From contig DATIHR010000026.1 of the NCBI GenBank assembly GCA_035480575.1, forward strand, positions 1 to 44,644: a stretch of DNA of 44,644 nucleotides, in the 5' to 3' direction. The translations under genes and the position numbers were made by a program. Below are positions 15,509-24,502 of this stretch, in pieces. A model generated the notes under the pieces. It was not told the DNA's origin. It made no database searches and saw only the letters and a program-made list of their open reading frames with translations. The stretch is from PMNU01 sp035480575. GTDB lineage: Bacteria > Patescibacteriota > Saccharimonadia > Saccharimonadales > UBA4665. Numbering within the stretch: position 1 is the stretch's first letter; every line of letters starts with the position of its first letter.

Positions 15509-16162
15509 ATGGCACCTGATTTGAGCGACTTAAAATACTTGCGGTACTCAATTTGTGTATCGGGCGCAGCTGCTGGTGCTACGGTAAAGGCGAACATGGA
15601 CGTGGCACAGCGAGTAGGTAAAGCTATTGCTAAAAGCGGCCATGTGCTTACCACCGGTGCTACCGTAGGTCTGCCTTATTTCGCTGCACTGGGAGCGAAA
15701 CAAGCCAAGGGCACAAGTATTGGGTTTTCGCCGGCTACCTCGCTGCGCGAGCATGTCCGTAAATACCGCTTGCCGTACGATGTATTTGACTTTATTAATT
15801 ACACTGGTATGAACTACGTGGGCCGTGATTTGTATTTAGTGCAATCAAGCGATGCCGTTATAACTATCGGTGGCCGGTTCGGTAGTTTACACGAATTTAC
15901 TTCGGCATTAGAAGCCCGTTTGCCTTGTGGCGTCCTTACAGGTACTGGCGGCACGGCCGATGCGATACCTGAACTTCTAAAGCTGCTTGACCCGTCTCGT
16001 GGGCGCCTGGTCATTTTCGACGATGATCCTGAGCGTTTGGTTGCACGAATGGTTGCGATATTAGACGAAGAATACGCCGACGTCCGGCGCGAGTTACGGG
16101 ACCATGATCCTCACTGGTTTATACGCCAGTCTACTACAAATCCGCCGCCACGAGCCGGATAA
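15509..16162 (+). CDS. LOG-like / TIGR00725-type Rossmann nucleotide-binding protein
   Basis: A 217-residue protein of the LOG/lysine-decarboxylase-like Rossmann group, some members of which release cytokinin bases from nucleotides. The segment VLTTGATVGLPYFAALGAKQAKGTS corresponds to the usual TGGG-G-M-A region, and GGRFGSLHEF (about residues 124-133) to PGGxGTxxE, keeping the catalytic-type Glu. Several members bind nucleotides without known activity, so a precise role is not given. ATG 15509 is chosen because an upstream frame runs into the previous gene; TAACAT seven bases upstream is a possible promoter box. Confidence 0.75.
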   Translation: MAPDLSDLKYLRYSICVSGAAAGATVKANMDVAQRVGKAIAKSGHVLTTGATVGLPYFAALGAKQAKGTSIGFSPATSLREHVRKYRLPYDVFDFINYTGMNYVGRDLYLVQSSDAVITIGGRFGSLHEFTSALEARLPCGVLTGTGGTADAIPELLKLLDPSRGRLVIFDDDPERLVARMVAILDEEYADVRRELRDHDPHWFIRQSTTNPPPRAG

Positions 16163-16179
16163 TTGAACAGGAGTACGAG

Positions 16180-16752
16180 GTGAATGCAAAAGAGCAAAAG
16201 GAGTTAGCCTTAAGTAAGCTCCTCCTGCTTGTGCTGGCTGTCATTGGGCTATTGTTGGTCATTTGGCTTGCATGGTTGCGACCCGCCGCAGACAGTATTG
16301 ATGCGGCATCCACAAGGGCGACCGCCGCTGACAACGGCACACAATCATCGGCAAAAGATCAGGCGTATGCCTATTTAGTTATCAAAGAATGGCGTATGCG
16401 CTTCAGATTAAATAATAGTACTCAGGGTGCGTACTACGTGCCAAGTGCCAGCTCGCCCGACCGAACAGTATACATCTCGATGCATGCACTCGAAGCCACC
16501 GATAATTGCGCTGCCGACAAGGTATCGCTAGGCGCGTTTGGCCGTTTTGAGGCAACCGATACCGATCCGGCGTCGGGCCTACCAATGACACAACTGTATC
16601 CGGATGCAAAGCAGGTAGGCGAATATCATTACTATTACAGCCATCCGCAAGCAGCTTGCTCTGACAATGCTGCTGTACTCGAGAAAGCAAACAAGGCCAT
16701 AGAGGGTTTTACAGCCATTGTCACTACCGCCCAGCATACGGTGCCGCAGTAG
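16180..16752 (+). CDS. Single-pass membrane-anchored extracytoplasmic protein, unknown function
   Basis: A 190-residue protein with a short charged cytosolic N-terminus, one membrane helix (about residues 13-31, LLLLVLAVIGLLLVIWLAW), then a Ser/Thr/Ala-rich outer region with two cysteines (near 108 and 153, C of DNCAADK and QAACSDN) that could form a disulfide. It starts with GTG, eight bases after AGGAG. It follows the LOG-like gene by 17 bases and is probably cotranscribed. No known domain is seen. Confidence 0.75.
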   Translation: MNAKEQKELALSKLLLLVLAVIGLLLVIWLAWLRPAADSIDAASTRATAADNGTQSSAKDQAYAYLVIKEWRMRFRLNNSTQGAYYVPSASSPDRTVYISMHALEATDNCAADKVSLGAFGRFEATDTDPASGLPMTQLYPDAKQVGEYHYYYSHPQAACSDNAAVLEKANKAIEGFTAIVTTAQHTVPQ

Positions 16753-16811
16753 CTTTAGTGGTATGTTCGCCCTAACTTGGGCCGAAAACGTGCCACGAGG
16801 GAAAATCAGGG

Positions 16812-16817
16812 TATAAT
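16812..16817 (+). promoter_or_regulatory. -10 box of uvrB
   Basis: Consensus TATAAT exactly six bases before the uvrB ATG, with no Shine-Dalgarno and no -35 at 16-18 bases. One of the clearest leaderless promoters in the window. Confidence 0.6.
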
Positions 16818-16823
16818 AATACG

Positions 16824-18788
16824 ATGACTTCGTTTCAGCTAAAGAGCGATTATCAGCCTTTGGGCGACCAGCCAGCTGCAATTAAACAGCTGACGCAGGG
16901 TATTCAAGACGGCCTGCACCATCAGGTGCTGCATGGGGCTACGGGAACTGGTAAAACGTTTTCCATGGCGAATCTTATCCAAAACACCGGCAAACCTACC
17001 CTGGTACTCAGCCATAACAAAACCTTGGCAGCGCAGCTGTACGGCGAGTTTAAAAACTTCTTCCCTGATAACGCTGTGCACTACTTCGTGAGTTACTTCG
17101 ATTACTACCAGCCAGAGGCATATATTCCGCGCTCAGACACCTACATAGAAAAAGATTCTCAAATTAATGAAGAAATCGACCGCTTGCGTCATGCTGCCAC
17201 CGACGCACTGCTGTCGCGCCGCGACGTTATTATCGTGGCCAGCGTAAGCTGTATTTACGGCATTGGTTCGGTAGAAGACTACGGCGGTATGTCTATTGCC
17301 GTAAAAGTCGGTGAACGCCGAGTGCGTGATAAATTTATGCGCCAGCTTACTGACATTCAGTATCAGCGTAACGATATTGACTTCCATCGCAGCACGTTTC
17401 GCGTGCGCGGGGATGTAGTCGACGTCTTTCCGGCTGGCGAAGAACTGGCCTACAGGCTGGAATTTTTTGGCGACGAAGTCGAGCGGATTCTAAAGATCGA
17501 CCCGCTGACCGGCGAAATACTCGGTAAACCCGATGCCTTCACAATATTCCCGGGCTCACACTACGTCACGCCGTATGACAAGCTGAAAGTTGCGCTGGGG
17601 CATATCGAGCACGAACTGGATGACCGTTTACGTCTCTTTAAACGCGAGGGTAAACTACTTGAAGCACAGCGAATAGAACAGCGTACGCGGTTCGATCTCG
17701 AAATGCTCGAAGAAACCGGCTTTGTAAAAGGTATCGAGAATTATTCGCGGTACTTAACCAACCGCGCACCGGGCGAGCAACCGGCAACGCTGCTAGACTA
17801 CTACCCGGACGATTATTTATTGCTAGTGGATGAATCTCATATGACCATGCCCCAAATACGCGGCATGTATAACGGCGATCGCGCCCGTAAGGAAGTGCTG
17901 GTAGAGCATGGTTTCCGTTTGCCGAGCGCCCTGGACAACCGTCCGCTCACATTCACTGAATTCGAAAAACACGTTAATCAAGTTGTGTATGTAAGTGCAA
18001 CGCCGGCCGAATACGAGCTCAGTCGCAGCCCTGCACCCGCTCAGCAAATTATCCGCCCAACCGGCTTACTGGACCCAAATATAGAAGTCCGGCCAATAGA
18101 GGGGCAAATAGACGACCTGATTGCCGAAATACGGACAACCATAGGCAAACAGCAGCGCGTGCTGGTAACCACACTTACTAAGCGTATGTCCGAAGACCTC
18201 ACTGACTATCTGAAAGAGCTCAACATAAAGGTGGCCTACTTGCATAGCGATGTCGATACGCTTGACCGGACGGATATTTTGCGCGATTTACGCCTGGGCG
18301 TGTATGACGTGCTGGTGGGTATTAACCTACTGCGCGAAGGGCTCGACCTGCCCGAGGTATCGCTAGTTGCTATTTTAGACGCCGACAAAGAGGGCTTTTT
18401 GCGCAGCGAGCAAGCGCTTATCCAAACTGTCGGCCGAGCCGCCCGCCACGTCGAAGGCCGGGTTATTATGTATGCCGATCGCATTACCGCCAGCATGCAC
18501 AAAACTATCGACGAAACAAACCGCCGCCGTGACATTCAGGAGACATACAACAAAACACATGGCATTACGCCCACTGGCATCACTAAAGCTGTCGAGAAAG
18601 GCATGCGGCCCGATATGCCCGAAGAAGCCAAGCGCGCTAAGCTTAACCTAAACAAAATACCCAAAGATGAATATGGCCAGTTGTTGAGGGATTTAACATC
18701 ACAAATGGATCTTGCGAGCGCCAACTTACAATTTGAACAAGCCGCTGAGTTACGTGATATTATAAACGACATAAAATCTAAAATGTAA
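16824..18788 (+). CDS. uvrB: UvrABC excision nuclease subunit B
   Basis: A 654-residue helicase-like damage-verification protein of nucleotide excision repair, which receives lesions from UvrA and recruits UvrC. The Walker A GATGTGKT is near residues 39-46, the beta-hairpin region with FVSYFDYYQPEAYIP near 91-105, DESHMT near 336-341, the C-terminal helicase motifs GLDLPEVSLV and QTVGRAARH, and a UVR motif at the extreme C-terminus (LASANLQFEQAAELRDIIND). Length is standard. The message appears leaderless. Its last 40 bases are echoed at 19476-19517, between the two downstream paralogs. Confidence 0.98.
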   Translation: MTSFQLKSDYQPLGDQPAAIKQLTQGIQDGLHHQVLHGATGTGKTFSMANLIQNTGKPTLVLSHNKTLAAQLYGEFKNFFPDNAVHYFVSYFDYYQPEAYIPRSDTYIEKDSQINEEIDRLRHAATDALLSRRDVIIVASVSCIYGIGSVEDYGGMSIAVKVGERRVRDKFMRQLTDIQYQRNDIDFHRSTFRVRGDVVDVFPAGEELAYRLEFFGDEVERILKIDPLTGEILGKPDAFTIFPGSHYVTPYDKLKVALGHIEHELDDRLRLFKREGKLLEAQRIEQRTRFDLEMLEETGFVKGIENYSRYLTNRAPGEQPATLLDYYPDDYLLLVDESHMTMPQIRGMYNGDRARKEVLVEHGFRLPSALDNRPLTFTEFEKHVNQVVYVSATPAEYELSRSPAPAQQIIRPTGLLDPNIEVRPIEGQIDDLIAEIRTTIGKQQRVLVTTLTKRMSEDLTDYLKELNIKVAYLHSDVDTLDRTDILRDLRLGVYDVLVGINLLREGLDLPEVSLVAILDADKEGFLRSEQALIQTVGRAARHVEGRVIMYADRITASMHKTIDETNRRRDIQETYNKTHGITPTGITKAVEKGMRPDMPEEAKRAKLNLNKIPKDEYGQLLRDLTSQMDLASANLQFEQAAELRDIINDIKSKM

Positions 18789-18796
18789 GGTGCTCT

Positions 18797-19468
18797 ATGG
18801 GTCGTGGCAGTCGTGATCATGGTGGCAGTACTTGGGTCGGTAAGTCAAGAACATACTCAGGTGCGTCGCCCGGAATGGGGCTGACTATACCGACGACTGA
18901 ACCAAGTCAATTGGGCTGGGCCGGACGCGGACTGACCCGAAAACCAGCCGACCAACTGCAACATATCGCAACCGCAGCGGCGGCGACAACGGGCGTGGGG
19001 TATACGCCCTTAAGGTACCGCGGTGGGGTCGAATATCTGGACTCCGAAGCGTTAGCGCGATTATTGAAATTTAGCAAAAGAAGCCATAAGGTTGGGCGGT
19101 TTACTTTAGCAGGAATGCAGGAGTGGGCAGAGGGACACAGTCACCGTATAATTCCCTATGCGGAAGCGCTGATCGTGCAGGTAAAAGGTTTAGGGGTTGT
19201 GGACAAATTCATGGTGGCCAATCTTGTAGACGTGCCTGATGCGAACCGCACAGTAAGCGCTACAGCCGCCGAAAAACACGAGTTATTATTTAGGTACGAC
19301 GATAAGTACACCGAGTGCCAGGCACCGGAGGGTCCGCAAAACTATGCCATACGTTTGGGCAGCTTGGCATTCGAGGACGATGCAGCCGCCGCAGCTCTGG
19401 CTGTGCACCTAGAGCAAACAACTGTGCCTGCAACGGCTTTACTGCAATCATTCCGTTACCACGACTAG
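18797..19468 (+). CDS. Hypothetical protein, paralog 1 of a tandem pair
   Basis: A 223-residue protein related to the next gene. Shared positions include HGG..WVG near the N-terminus, LTIP, an EWA segment, EKH...(F/Y)D..Y.E..AP...Q.Y.IRLG.LA in the last third, and VPAT..L.SFRYH at the end. No enzyme motif is certain; the C-terminal layout faintly recalls 2H phosphoesterases but lacks the two HxT motifs. AAGGTG lies about five bases before the ATG and uvrB ends eight bases upstream, so it may be cotranscribed with uvrB. Confidence 0.75.
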   Translation: MGRGSRDHGGSTWVGKSRTYSGASPGMGLTIPTTEPSQLGWAGRGLTRKPADQLQHIATAAAATTGVGYTPLRYRGGVEYLDSEALARLLKFSKRSHKVGRFTLAGMQEWAEGHSHRIIPYAEALIVQVKGLGVVDKFMVANLVDVPDANRTVSATAAEKHELLFRYDDKYTECQAPEGPQNYAIRLGSLAFEDDAAAAALAVHLEQTTVPATALLQSFRYHD

Positions 19469-19475
19469 CGTTAAA

Positions 19476-19517
19476 CAGTTACGTGATAGTATAAAAGGCA
19501 TAAAATTTAAGCTAAAG
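19476..19517 (+). repeat. Degenerate copy of the uvrB 3' end
   Basis: CAGTTACGTGATAGTATAAA and the following AT-rich bases match uvrB 18747-18788 (GAGTTACGTGATATTATAAA...) at about five bases in six over the first 36. In translation it still reads QLRDSIKGIKFK beside the real ELRDIINDIKSK. It lies just before paralog 2 exactly as the uvrB tail lies before paralog 1. Confidence 0.8.
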
Positions 19518-19525
19518 CAAAACAT

Positions 19526-20218
19526 ATGAGCAACGGACGAAGAGGCGCCCACGAACATGGCGGAGCGGCATGGGTTGGGCGAATGAAGCCGCTCCAAGGC
19601 GCGCCTACCCATAAAACATTCGGCACGCTTACCATACCGGAAGATACAGTACGGTCAGATTTCGATTATGGTTGGTTTGGTCGTGCGATAACAAGCGAAT
19701 CGTCAGCGCAACTCGACAAAGCGGTACGAGATTCGTTGGGAGAGTACGGTGCGGCATATGAGCCGTACGGGGGTGCAGTGGGCATTGCGTATTTTGGGCC
19801 AAAGGTATTAGCATTGATTGCTAAAAATCGGCCATCCAGCCAGGGTGCTGACCTGGTAGAGCACATAGAAGAATGGGCGGCGAGCCGTACGACATTGCCT
19901 TTTGGCGAGAAACAAACGACCAAGGTGAGTGGTCTGAGTTTATTGAAGGGACTTGTTACGGTGCAACTGGTGCAGCATCCGCCTAGTGGTGCTGCGGGCG
20001 GTATAGCCCGCGAAAAACATAGCTTACGCCAAGAGTTTGACAATAGGTATTCCGAGCGCCGAGCGCCAATGGACACACAGGCATACATCGTAAGGCTTGG
20101 CAAATTGGCTTCGGCGGATAATGCCACTGCCGAAGCCACCAGAGCTCAGCTGGCGCAGGCGGTCGTGCCAGCAACAATTGACTTACGGTCATTCCGATAC
20201 CATGCAGACGCACGGTAG
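19526..20218 (+). CDS. Hypothetical protein, paralog 2 of a tandem pair
   Basis: A 230-residue homolog of the preceding protein, well diverged but keeping HEHGGAAWVG, LTIPEDT, EKHSLRQEFDNRYSERRAP, YIVRLGKLA and VPATIDLRSFRYH. The spacing between a uvrB-tail-like sequence and the ATG is the same in both copies (eight bases), which points to one duplication event. No Shine-Dalgarno is evident. Function unknown. Confidence 0.75.
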   Translation: MSNGRRGAHEHGGAAWVGRMKPLQGAPTHKTFGTLTIPEDTVRSDFDYGWFGRAITSESSAQLDKAVRDSLGEYGAAYEPYGGAVGIAYFGPKVLALIAKNRPSSQGADLVEHIEEWAASRTTLPFGEKQTTKVSGLSLLKGLVTVQLVQHPPSGAAGGIAREKHSLRQEFDNRYSERRAPMDTQAYIVRLGKLASADNATAEATRAQLAQAVVPATIDLRSFRYHADAR

Positions 20219-20280
20219 CACTTTGCTTGGCGGCTGCCTATCCGTTACTATTGTGTGATCGGTTTATAGGAGAAGAATTT

Positions 20281-20847
20281 TTGAAAGACATCTATAAGGC
20301 AGAGCTACAGAGTCTTGCCTCGACAGGATTACATCATCTGCCCAAAACTGTACGCGAGCGTATTATTACGAATGTTCTTGATTTAGGCGGTCCGCGCGAT
20401 ATTCCGCTCCGGTGGCATGTCGCACGGGGTGGTTCGGGGTTGCACGGTATGGAATGGGCCTTCGACTTGCCGCCAGAGCCTGCCGCGCCGCATAACAATC
20501 CTCGTGGCGGCGTGCATAAAGTCTGGATGGCGGAGCGGGAGCTTTTGGACTTGCATGTCAAAAGTGGTAGGCGCTTGGCTGTCGCATATGCAATTGGCAA
20601 TGCGGTAGTTATGGGCGTGAACCAATTACACCCTGAAACTAATTTCTTGCAGCCGGTGGATGAGGAAGGATCGCCGAGCAAGCATGGTGCATGGTATGGT
20701 GTGGTGCTCCGTACCGGGGCTTATGGCCAGGTCGCCGCCATCGGTAATGCACCAGAAGATGGCTCGTGGCAGTTTCATGCCGTACAAACTAGAATTGCTC
20801 AATTCGAGGTAGGCGATGAAATTCCGAACGGATTATATAGGGTCTAA
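20281..20847 (+). CDS. Hypothetical protein
   Basis: A 188-residue soluble protein starting with TTG, chosen because AGGAG sits eight bases upstream; the same frame is open to another TTG at 20227. Its C-terminal half (AVAYAIGNAVVMGVNQLHPETNFLQPVDEEG, then WYGVVLRTGAYGQVAAIGNAPEDGSW) looks like a compact beta-rich domain, but no family is recognised. It follows the tandem paralogs on the same strand and may share their transcript. Confidence 0.65.
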   Translation: MKDIYKAELQSLASTGLHHLPKTVRERIITNVLDLGGPRDIPLRWHVARGGSGLHGMEWAFDLPPEPAAPHNNPRGGVHKVWMAERELLDLHVKSGRRLAVAYAIGNAVVMGVNQLHPETNFLQPVDEEGSPSKHGAWYGVVLRTGAYGQVAAIGNAPEDGSWQFHAVQTRIAQFEVGDEIPNGLYRV

Positions 20848-20874
20848 ACCCTAGTAGGCATTAGATTTGCCTGG

Positions 20875-20880
20875 TATAGT
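20875..20880 (+). promoter_or_regulatory. -10 box of the gat operon
   Basis: TATAGT with extended TGG, 12 bases before the gatC ATG, giving a leader of about five bases with no ribosome-binding site. Confidence 0.5.
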
Positions 20881-20892
20881 AGGTATAACGAT

Positions 20893-21186
20893 ATGGCAGA
20901 TTTATCCCGTGACGATGTCTTAAAGTTGGCCCGTCTCGCACGACTTACTATTAGCGACGACGAGGCGGAGCAGTACCGCAACGAGCTCAGTGAGATCTTG
21001 CAGTATGTCGAACAGCTGCAAACCGCTAACGTAGATGGCCTAGAACCGACCTCTCAGGTGACGGGCCTTACGAATGTCATGCGCGACGATGTAATTGTGG
21101 ATTATGGCGTTACGCCGGATGATTTACTACGCCTTGCTCCCGCCACCCAAGACCGTCAGGTTAAGGTCAAGAGGATGATCAAATGA
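20893..21186 (+). CDS. gatC: Aspartyl/glutamyl-tRNA amidotransferase subunit C
   Basis: A 97-residue GatC, the small linker that stabilises the GatA-GatB complex. DDVLKLARLARLTISDDEAEQYRNELSEILQYVEQL is typical, followed by VDGLEPTSQVTGLTNVMRDD. It opens the gat operon; its stop overlaps the gatA ATG by four bases. The complex amidates Glu-tRNA(Gln) and/or Asp-tRNA(Asn). Confidence 0.95.
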   Translation: MADLSRDDVLKLARLARLTISDDEAEQYRNELSEILQYVEQLQTANVDGLEPTSQVTGLTNVMRDDVIVDYGVTPDDLLRLAPATQDRQVKVKRMIK

Positions 21187-22610
21187 GCCAATGGCTTCCT
21201 ATTGCCGAGATCGCCGCAAAAGTGAACGTCGGCCAGCTCAAGGCCGTTGATATGGTCGAACAGGCGCTTAAAACTATTGCCGAAAAAAGTGAATATAACG
21301 CTATTATAGCCACCACCGAATCCCGTGCACGCGAGCGTGCGGCTAGTATCGACACTGCTGTCAAAAATGGCAAAAAAGCCGGCCGGTTGGCCGGTGTGCC
21401 GTTTATTGCTAAAGATAACTTTTTGGTATTTGGTGCTGACACGACCGCTGGCAGTAATATACTGAAAGGCTTCGAAGCTCCCTACCAGTCAACTGCTATT
21501 AATCGGCTAGAGGCAGAGGGCGCGATTTGCGTCGCCAAAGCCAACATGGACGCCTTTGGCCACGGTACGTCTACCGAAAACAGCGATTTTATGGTTACTA
21601 AAAATCCCCACGATCCTACGCGTGTACCTGGTGGCAGTAGTGGCGGATCAGCCGCGGCAGTAGTGCTGGACATGGTGCCATTTGCCACGGGCACCGACAC
21701 CGGTGGTTCCACGCGGCATCCTGCCAATGTTTCGGGGTGTGTTGGTTTCAAGCCGACGTACGGGCTTATATCGCGGTCGGGCGTAGTCGCCATGGCTAGC
21801 AGTACAGATACAATCGGTACGCTCGCGCGCACCGTAGACGACGCCTCGCTTGTTGTCGATGTTATGGCTGGCACCGACCCGCTAGACAGCACGACAATAG
21901 AGCGCGAGGAATCTAGTTACACTGATTTACCAGCTGGCGTTGCAGGCAAAAAAATCGGCCTTATTACAGAGTGGATGGCCGAGGGTGTTAGTGCGGGCGT
22001 AAAAGAGCAAGTCGTGGCTGCTGCCGCCAAGCTCAAAGAGGCCGGCGCTGAAGTTGTGGATATTAGTCTGCCGTCGCTGCCACTTGCGCTGGCTGTCTAC
22101 TACATAATTATCCCTGCAGAAATCAGCAGCAACCTATCGCGCCACGACGGCCAGCGTTACCAATACTCGGCTTTGCCGGAAGCTGCAGATTTAGACGAAA
22201 GCTACAATAAAACACGCGGTCAGGGCTTTGGCAAAGAAGCCAAGCGGCGTATCATGATTGGTACGTATGTTCTCAGTAGCGGCTACTACGACGCTTACTA
22301 CAACAAAGCCCAAACGGTGCGTACGAAACTTATTAACGAATTTAACGAAGCCTTTAGCAAAGTCGATTTTTTGATTGGCCCGGTAGCGCCTGGAACCGCT
22401 TTTAAAATTGGCGAGAATGCCAATGATCCCCTGCATATGTACTTGGAAGACATGATGACGGTTTCTCCGAGCCTTGTAGGTATCCCGGCCATAAGCGTAC
22501 CGGCCGGCATGGCAAACGGCTTGCCCGTGGGCTTGCAAATTATGGCGCCGCAGCGCCAAGATCGTCGCTTGCTAGGCATGGCTAAGGCGGCCGAGGAGCT
22601 ATTTACGTGA
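21183..22610 (+). CDS. gatA: Aspartyl/glutamyl-tRNA amidotransferase subunit A
   Basis: A 475-residue amidase-signature enzyme that releases ammonia from glutamine for the transamidation. The catalytic Ser-cisSer-Lys set is visible: K in IAKDNFLV (about residue 77), and the Gly/Ser-rich PGGSSGGSAAAV and GTDTGGSTRHPA segments (about 149-160 and 171-182). In GTDTGGSTR the position after GGS is T where many GatA have I/V. The ATG overlaps the gatC stop, and its own TGA overlaps the GTG of the next gene, so translation is tightly coupled. Confidence 0.97.
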   Translation: MSQWLPIAEIAAKVNVGQLKAVDMVEQALKTIAEKSEYNAIIATTESRARERAASIDTAVKNGKKAGRLAGVPFIAKDNFLVFGADTTAGSNILKGFEAPYQSTAINRLEAEGAICVAKANMDAFGHGTSTENSDFMVTKNPHDPTRVPGGSSGGSAAAVVLDMVPFATGTDTGGSTRHPANVSGCVGFKPTYGLISRSGVVAMASSTDTIGTLARTVDDASLVVDVMAGTDPLDSTTIEREESSYTDLPAGVAGKKIGLITEWMAEGVSAGVKEQVVAAAAKLKEAGAEVVDISLPSLPLALAVYYIIIPAEISSNLSRHDGQRYQYSALPEAADLDESYNKTRGQGFGKEAKRRIMIGTYVLSSGYYDAYYNKAQTVRTKLINEFNEAFSKVDFLIGPVAPGTAFKIGENANDPLHMYLEDMMTVSPSLVGIPAISVPAGMANGLPVGLQIMAPQRQDRRLLGMAKAAEELFT

Positions 22611-23020
22611 ATGTTACTGTACTAGCGGTTATAGTTCTATCAATTATAATTATTGCTCTTGGCTTTTTGCTATGGGTACGGAACCGGCCACGCAAGAACC
22701 TTAAAACCGAGCCTTTTCATGCTAAATGGAAAGAACTACAAGGCATGCTAAGCGACAAAGCCAGGTGGGCCGAGGCAGTATTGTGTGCCGATGTACTCCT
22801 AGACGAAGCCCTCAAAAAAAAGCGTATCCGTGGCCGCACGCAGGGCGAGCGCATGGTAAAGGCGCAACATTTGTTTAGCGATAACGATAGCGTATGGTTT
22901 GGACACAAGCTACGCAGCCGTATCGATGCCGACCCAACCGCCAAGCTCAAGCAAAGCGAAGTCAAGCAGGCCCTTACTGGCATTCGCCAGGCGCTCAAAG
23001 ACATAGGAGCATTGCAATAA
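22607..23020 (+). CDS. Small membrane protein embedded in the gat operon
   Basis: A 137-residue protein with one N-terminal membrane helix (about residues 3-23) and a cytosolic helical domain: WKELQGMLSDKARWAEAVLCADVLLDEALKK, then RTQGERMVKAQ and WFGHKLRSRIDADP. The last part resembles a pattern that I recall from CPR proteins with HEPN-like ends (KLRN-R-x-x-H), but the usual His is absent here, so this is a loose comparison. GTG overlaps the gatA stop by four bases and TAATG joins it to gatB, so it is made together with the amidotransferase. A role in anchoring or regulation is conceivable but unproven. Confidence 0.75.
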   Translation: MNVTVLAVIVLSIIIIALGFLLWVRNRPRKNLKTEPFHAKWKELQGMLSDKARWAEAVLCADVLLDEALKKKRIRGRTQGERMVKAQHLFSDNDSVWFGHKLRSRIDADPTAKLKQSEVKQALTGIRQALKDIGALQ

Positions 23021-24501
23021 TGGTAGATGCTGCGACTCGCGCCAAATACAAGCCAACGATAGGTATTGAGTGCCATGTGCAGCTAAAAACTGCTACGAAG
23101 TTATTTGCCGCTGTCGGTAACGATGCGCGAGAGGCCGAACCCAACACACTTATAAGCCACATTTGTTTTGGCCTGCCTGGCGCGCTGCCAGTGCTTAATA
23201 AAGAGGCGCTCCATTTGGCCATGCGCGCTGCGTTTGCCCTCAATACCGTGCCGCAAAAGTTTAGCTACTTTGAACGAAAGCATTATTTTTACCCCGACTT
23301 GCCTATGGGTTACCAGATTTCGCAGCTCAGCCACCCCATTATTACGGGCGGTTATGTAGATGTAGCAGTAGACGGCACCATAGCGCGCGTCGCCATTAAC
23401 CGTGTGCAAATGGAAGCCGATGCCGGCAAAAGCACCCACCCAACTGGCAAAGAGTACAGCCTTGTGGACTTTAACCGTGCCGGCACGCCCTTGCTAGAAA
23501 TTGTGTCCGAAGCCGACATGCACAGTGCTGCCGAGGCCAAGGCCTACGCCCGTGAGCTTTACCTGCGTATGCGCTATGCCGATGTGTCCGACTGCAACCT
23601 GTACTACGGCAATATGCGCTTTGATGTCAATGTATCGGTCAGCACTACCGACGAATACGGCACCCGTACCGAGACCAAAAACATCAACAGCTTTAAGGCA
23701 GTCGAAAAGACCGTAGAGTACGAGATTAACCGTCAGATAGAGGTGCTGGAGCGTGGCGAGAAGATCGTGCAAGAGACGCGCGGCTGGGACGACGCTAAGC
23801 AGCGAACATTCACCCAACGTACCAAAGAAAACGCCGAAGATTACCGCTACATGCCCGAACCGGACATTCCGCCTATAGTATTAACCGACGACATGATCGC
23901 GGCAGTTAAAGACGAAATGCCTGTGTCGCCGGCCGTCTGGCGCGAACAGTTGCAAAAGCTAGGGCTTGATAAACCGGCCATGGAAACATTACTCGAGGCG
24001 GAGCTTGACGATGCGTCCGTTGACTACCTGAGTCTCATAGAAGAATCCGCGAACGAATCCGATTTTGCCAAAACACTTGCCAACTGGTTTGTAAACCTAG
24101 AGATACCATTGCGCCGCGACGATACTACTCATATAACCGAGCATCTGACCAATCAGGGTCGCCTCCATATGTATCGTACGGTAGCTGGGCTGGTTAGCCG
24201 TGGTAAGCTAAGCTCGTCTAACGCCAAGCAATTGCTAACGACTGTTCTAACCGCCAGCGAGCCAGTTGCCGATATTGAGGCTTACGCTAAACAGCACAAT
24301 CTTATACAGGAATCGGACGAAGGCGAGATAGCTAAAGTTGTTGCTACCGTACTACAAGAAAACTCCAAAGCTGCCGAAGATGTTAAAAATGGCGAAATGA
24401 AAGCCATTGGCTTTTTAGTCGGGCAAGTCATGAAACATTCCCAAGGCCGCGCCAACCCGGGCCTTGCCCAGCAGCTTATTAAAAAACAACTAGGAATATA
24501 A
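23020..24501 (+). CDS. gatB: Aspartyl/glutamyl-tRNA amidotransferase subunit B
   Basis: A 493-residue GatB, the kinase and tRNA-binding subunit. The N-terminal IGIECHVQLKTATKLF, FYPDLPMGYQISQ, the EADAGKS and DFNRAGTPLLEIVSE motifs, and MRFDVNVSV are all typical; the C-terminal YqeY-like tail ends GRANPGLAQQLIKKQL. The usual PG-LP-LN segment (LPGALPVLN) is intact. The ATG overlaps the previous stop (TAATG). With GatC and GatA it completes the transamidase, which implies that Gln- and/or Asn-tRNA synthesis is indirect in this organism. Confidence 0.97.
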   Translation: MVDAATRAKYKPTIGIECHVQLKTATKLFAAVGNDAREAEPNTLISHICFGLPGALPVLNKEALHLAMRAAFALNTVPQKFSYFERKHYFYPDLPMGYQISQLSHPIITGGYVDVAVDGTIARVAINRVQMEADAGKSTHPTGKEYSLVDFNRAGTPLLEIVSEADMHSAAEAKAYARELYLRMRYADVSDCNLYYGNMRFDVNVSVSTTDEYGTRTETKNINSFKAVEKTVEYEINRQIEVLERGEKIVQETRGWDDAKQRTFTQRTKENAEDYRYMPEPDIPPIVLTDDMIAAVKDEMPVSPAVWREQLQKLGLDKPAMETLLEAELDDASVDYLSLIEESANESDFAKTLANWFVNLEIPLRRDDTTHITEHLTNQGRLHMYRTVAGLVSRGKLSSSNAKQLLTTVLTASEPVADIEAYAKQHNLIQESDEGEIAKVVATVLQENSKAAEDVKNGEMKAIGFLVGQVMKHSQGRANPGLAQQLIKKQLGI

Positions 24502-24502
24502 C

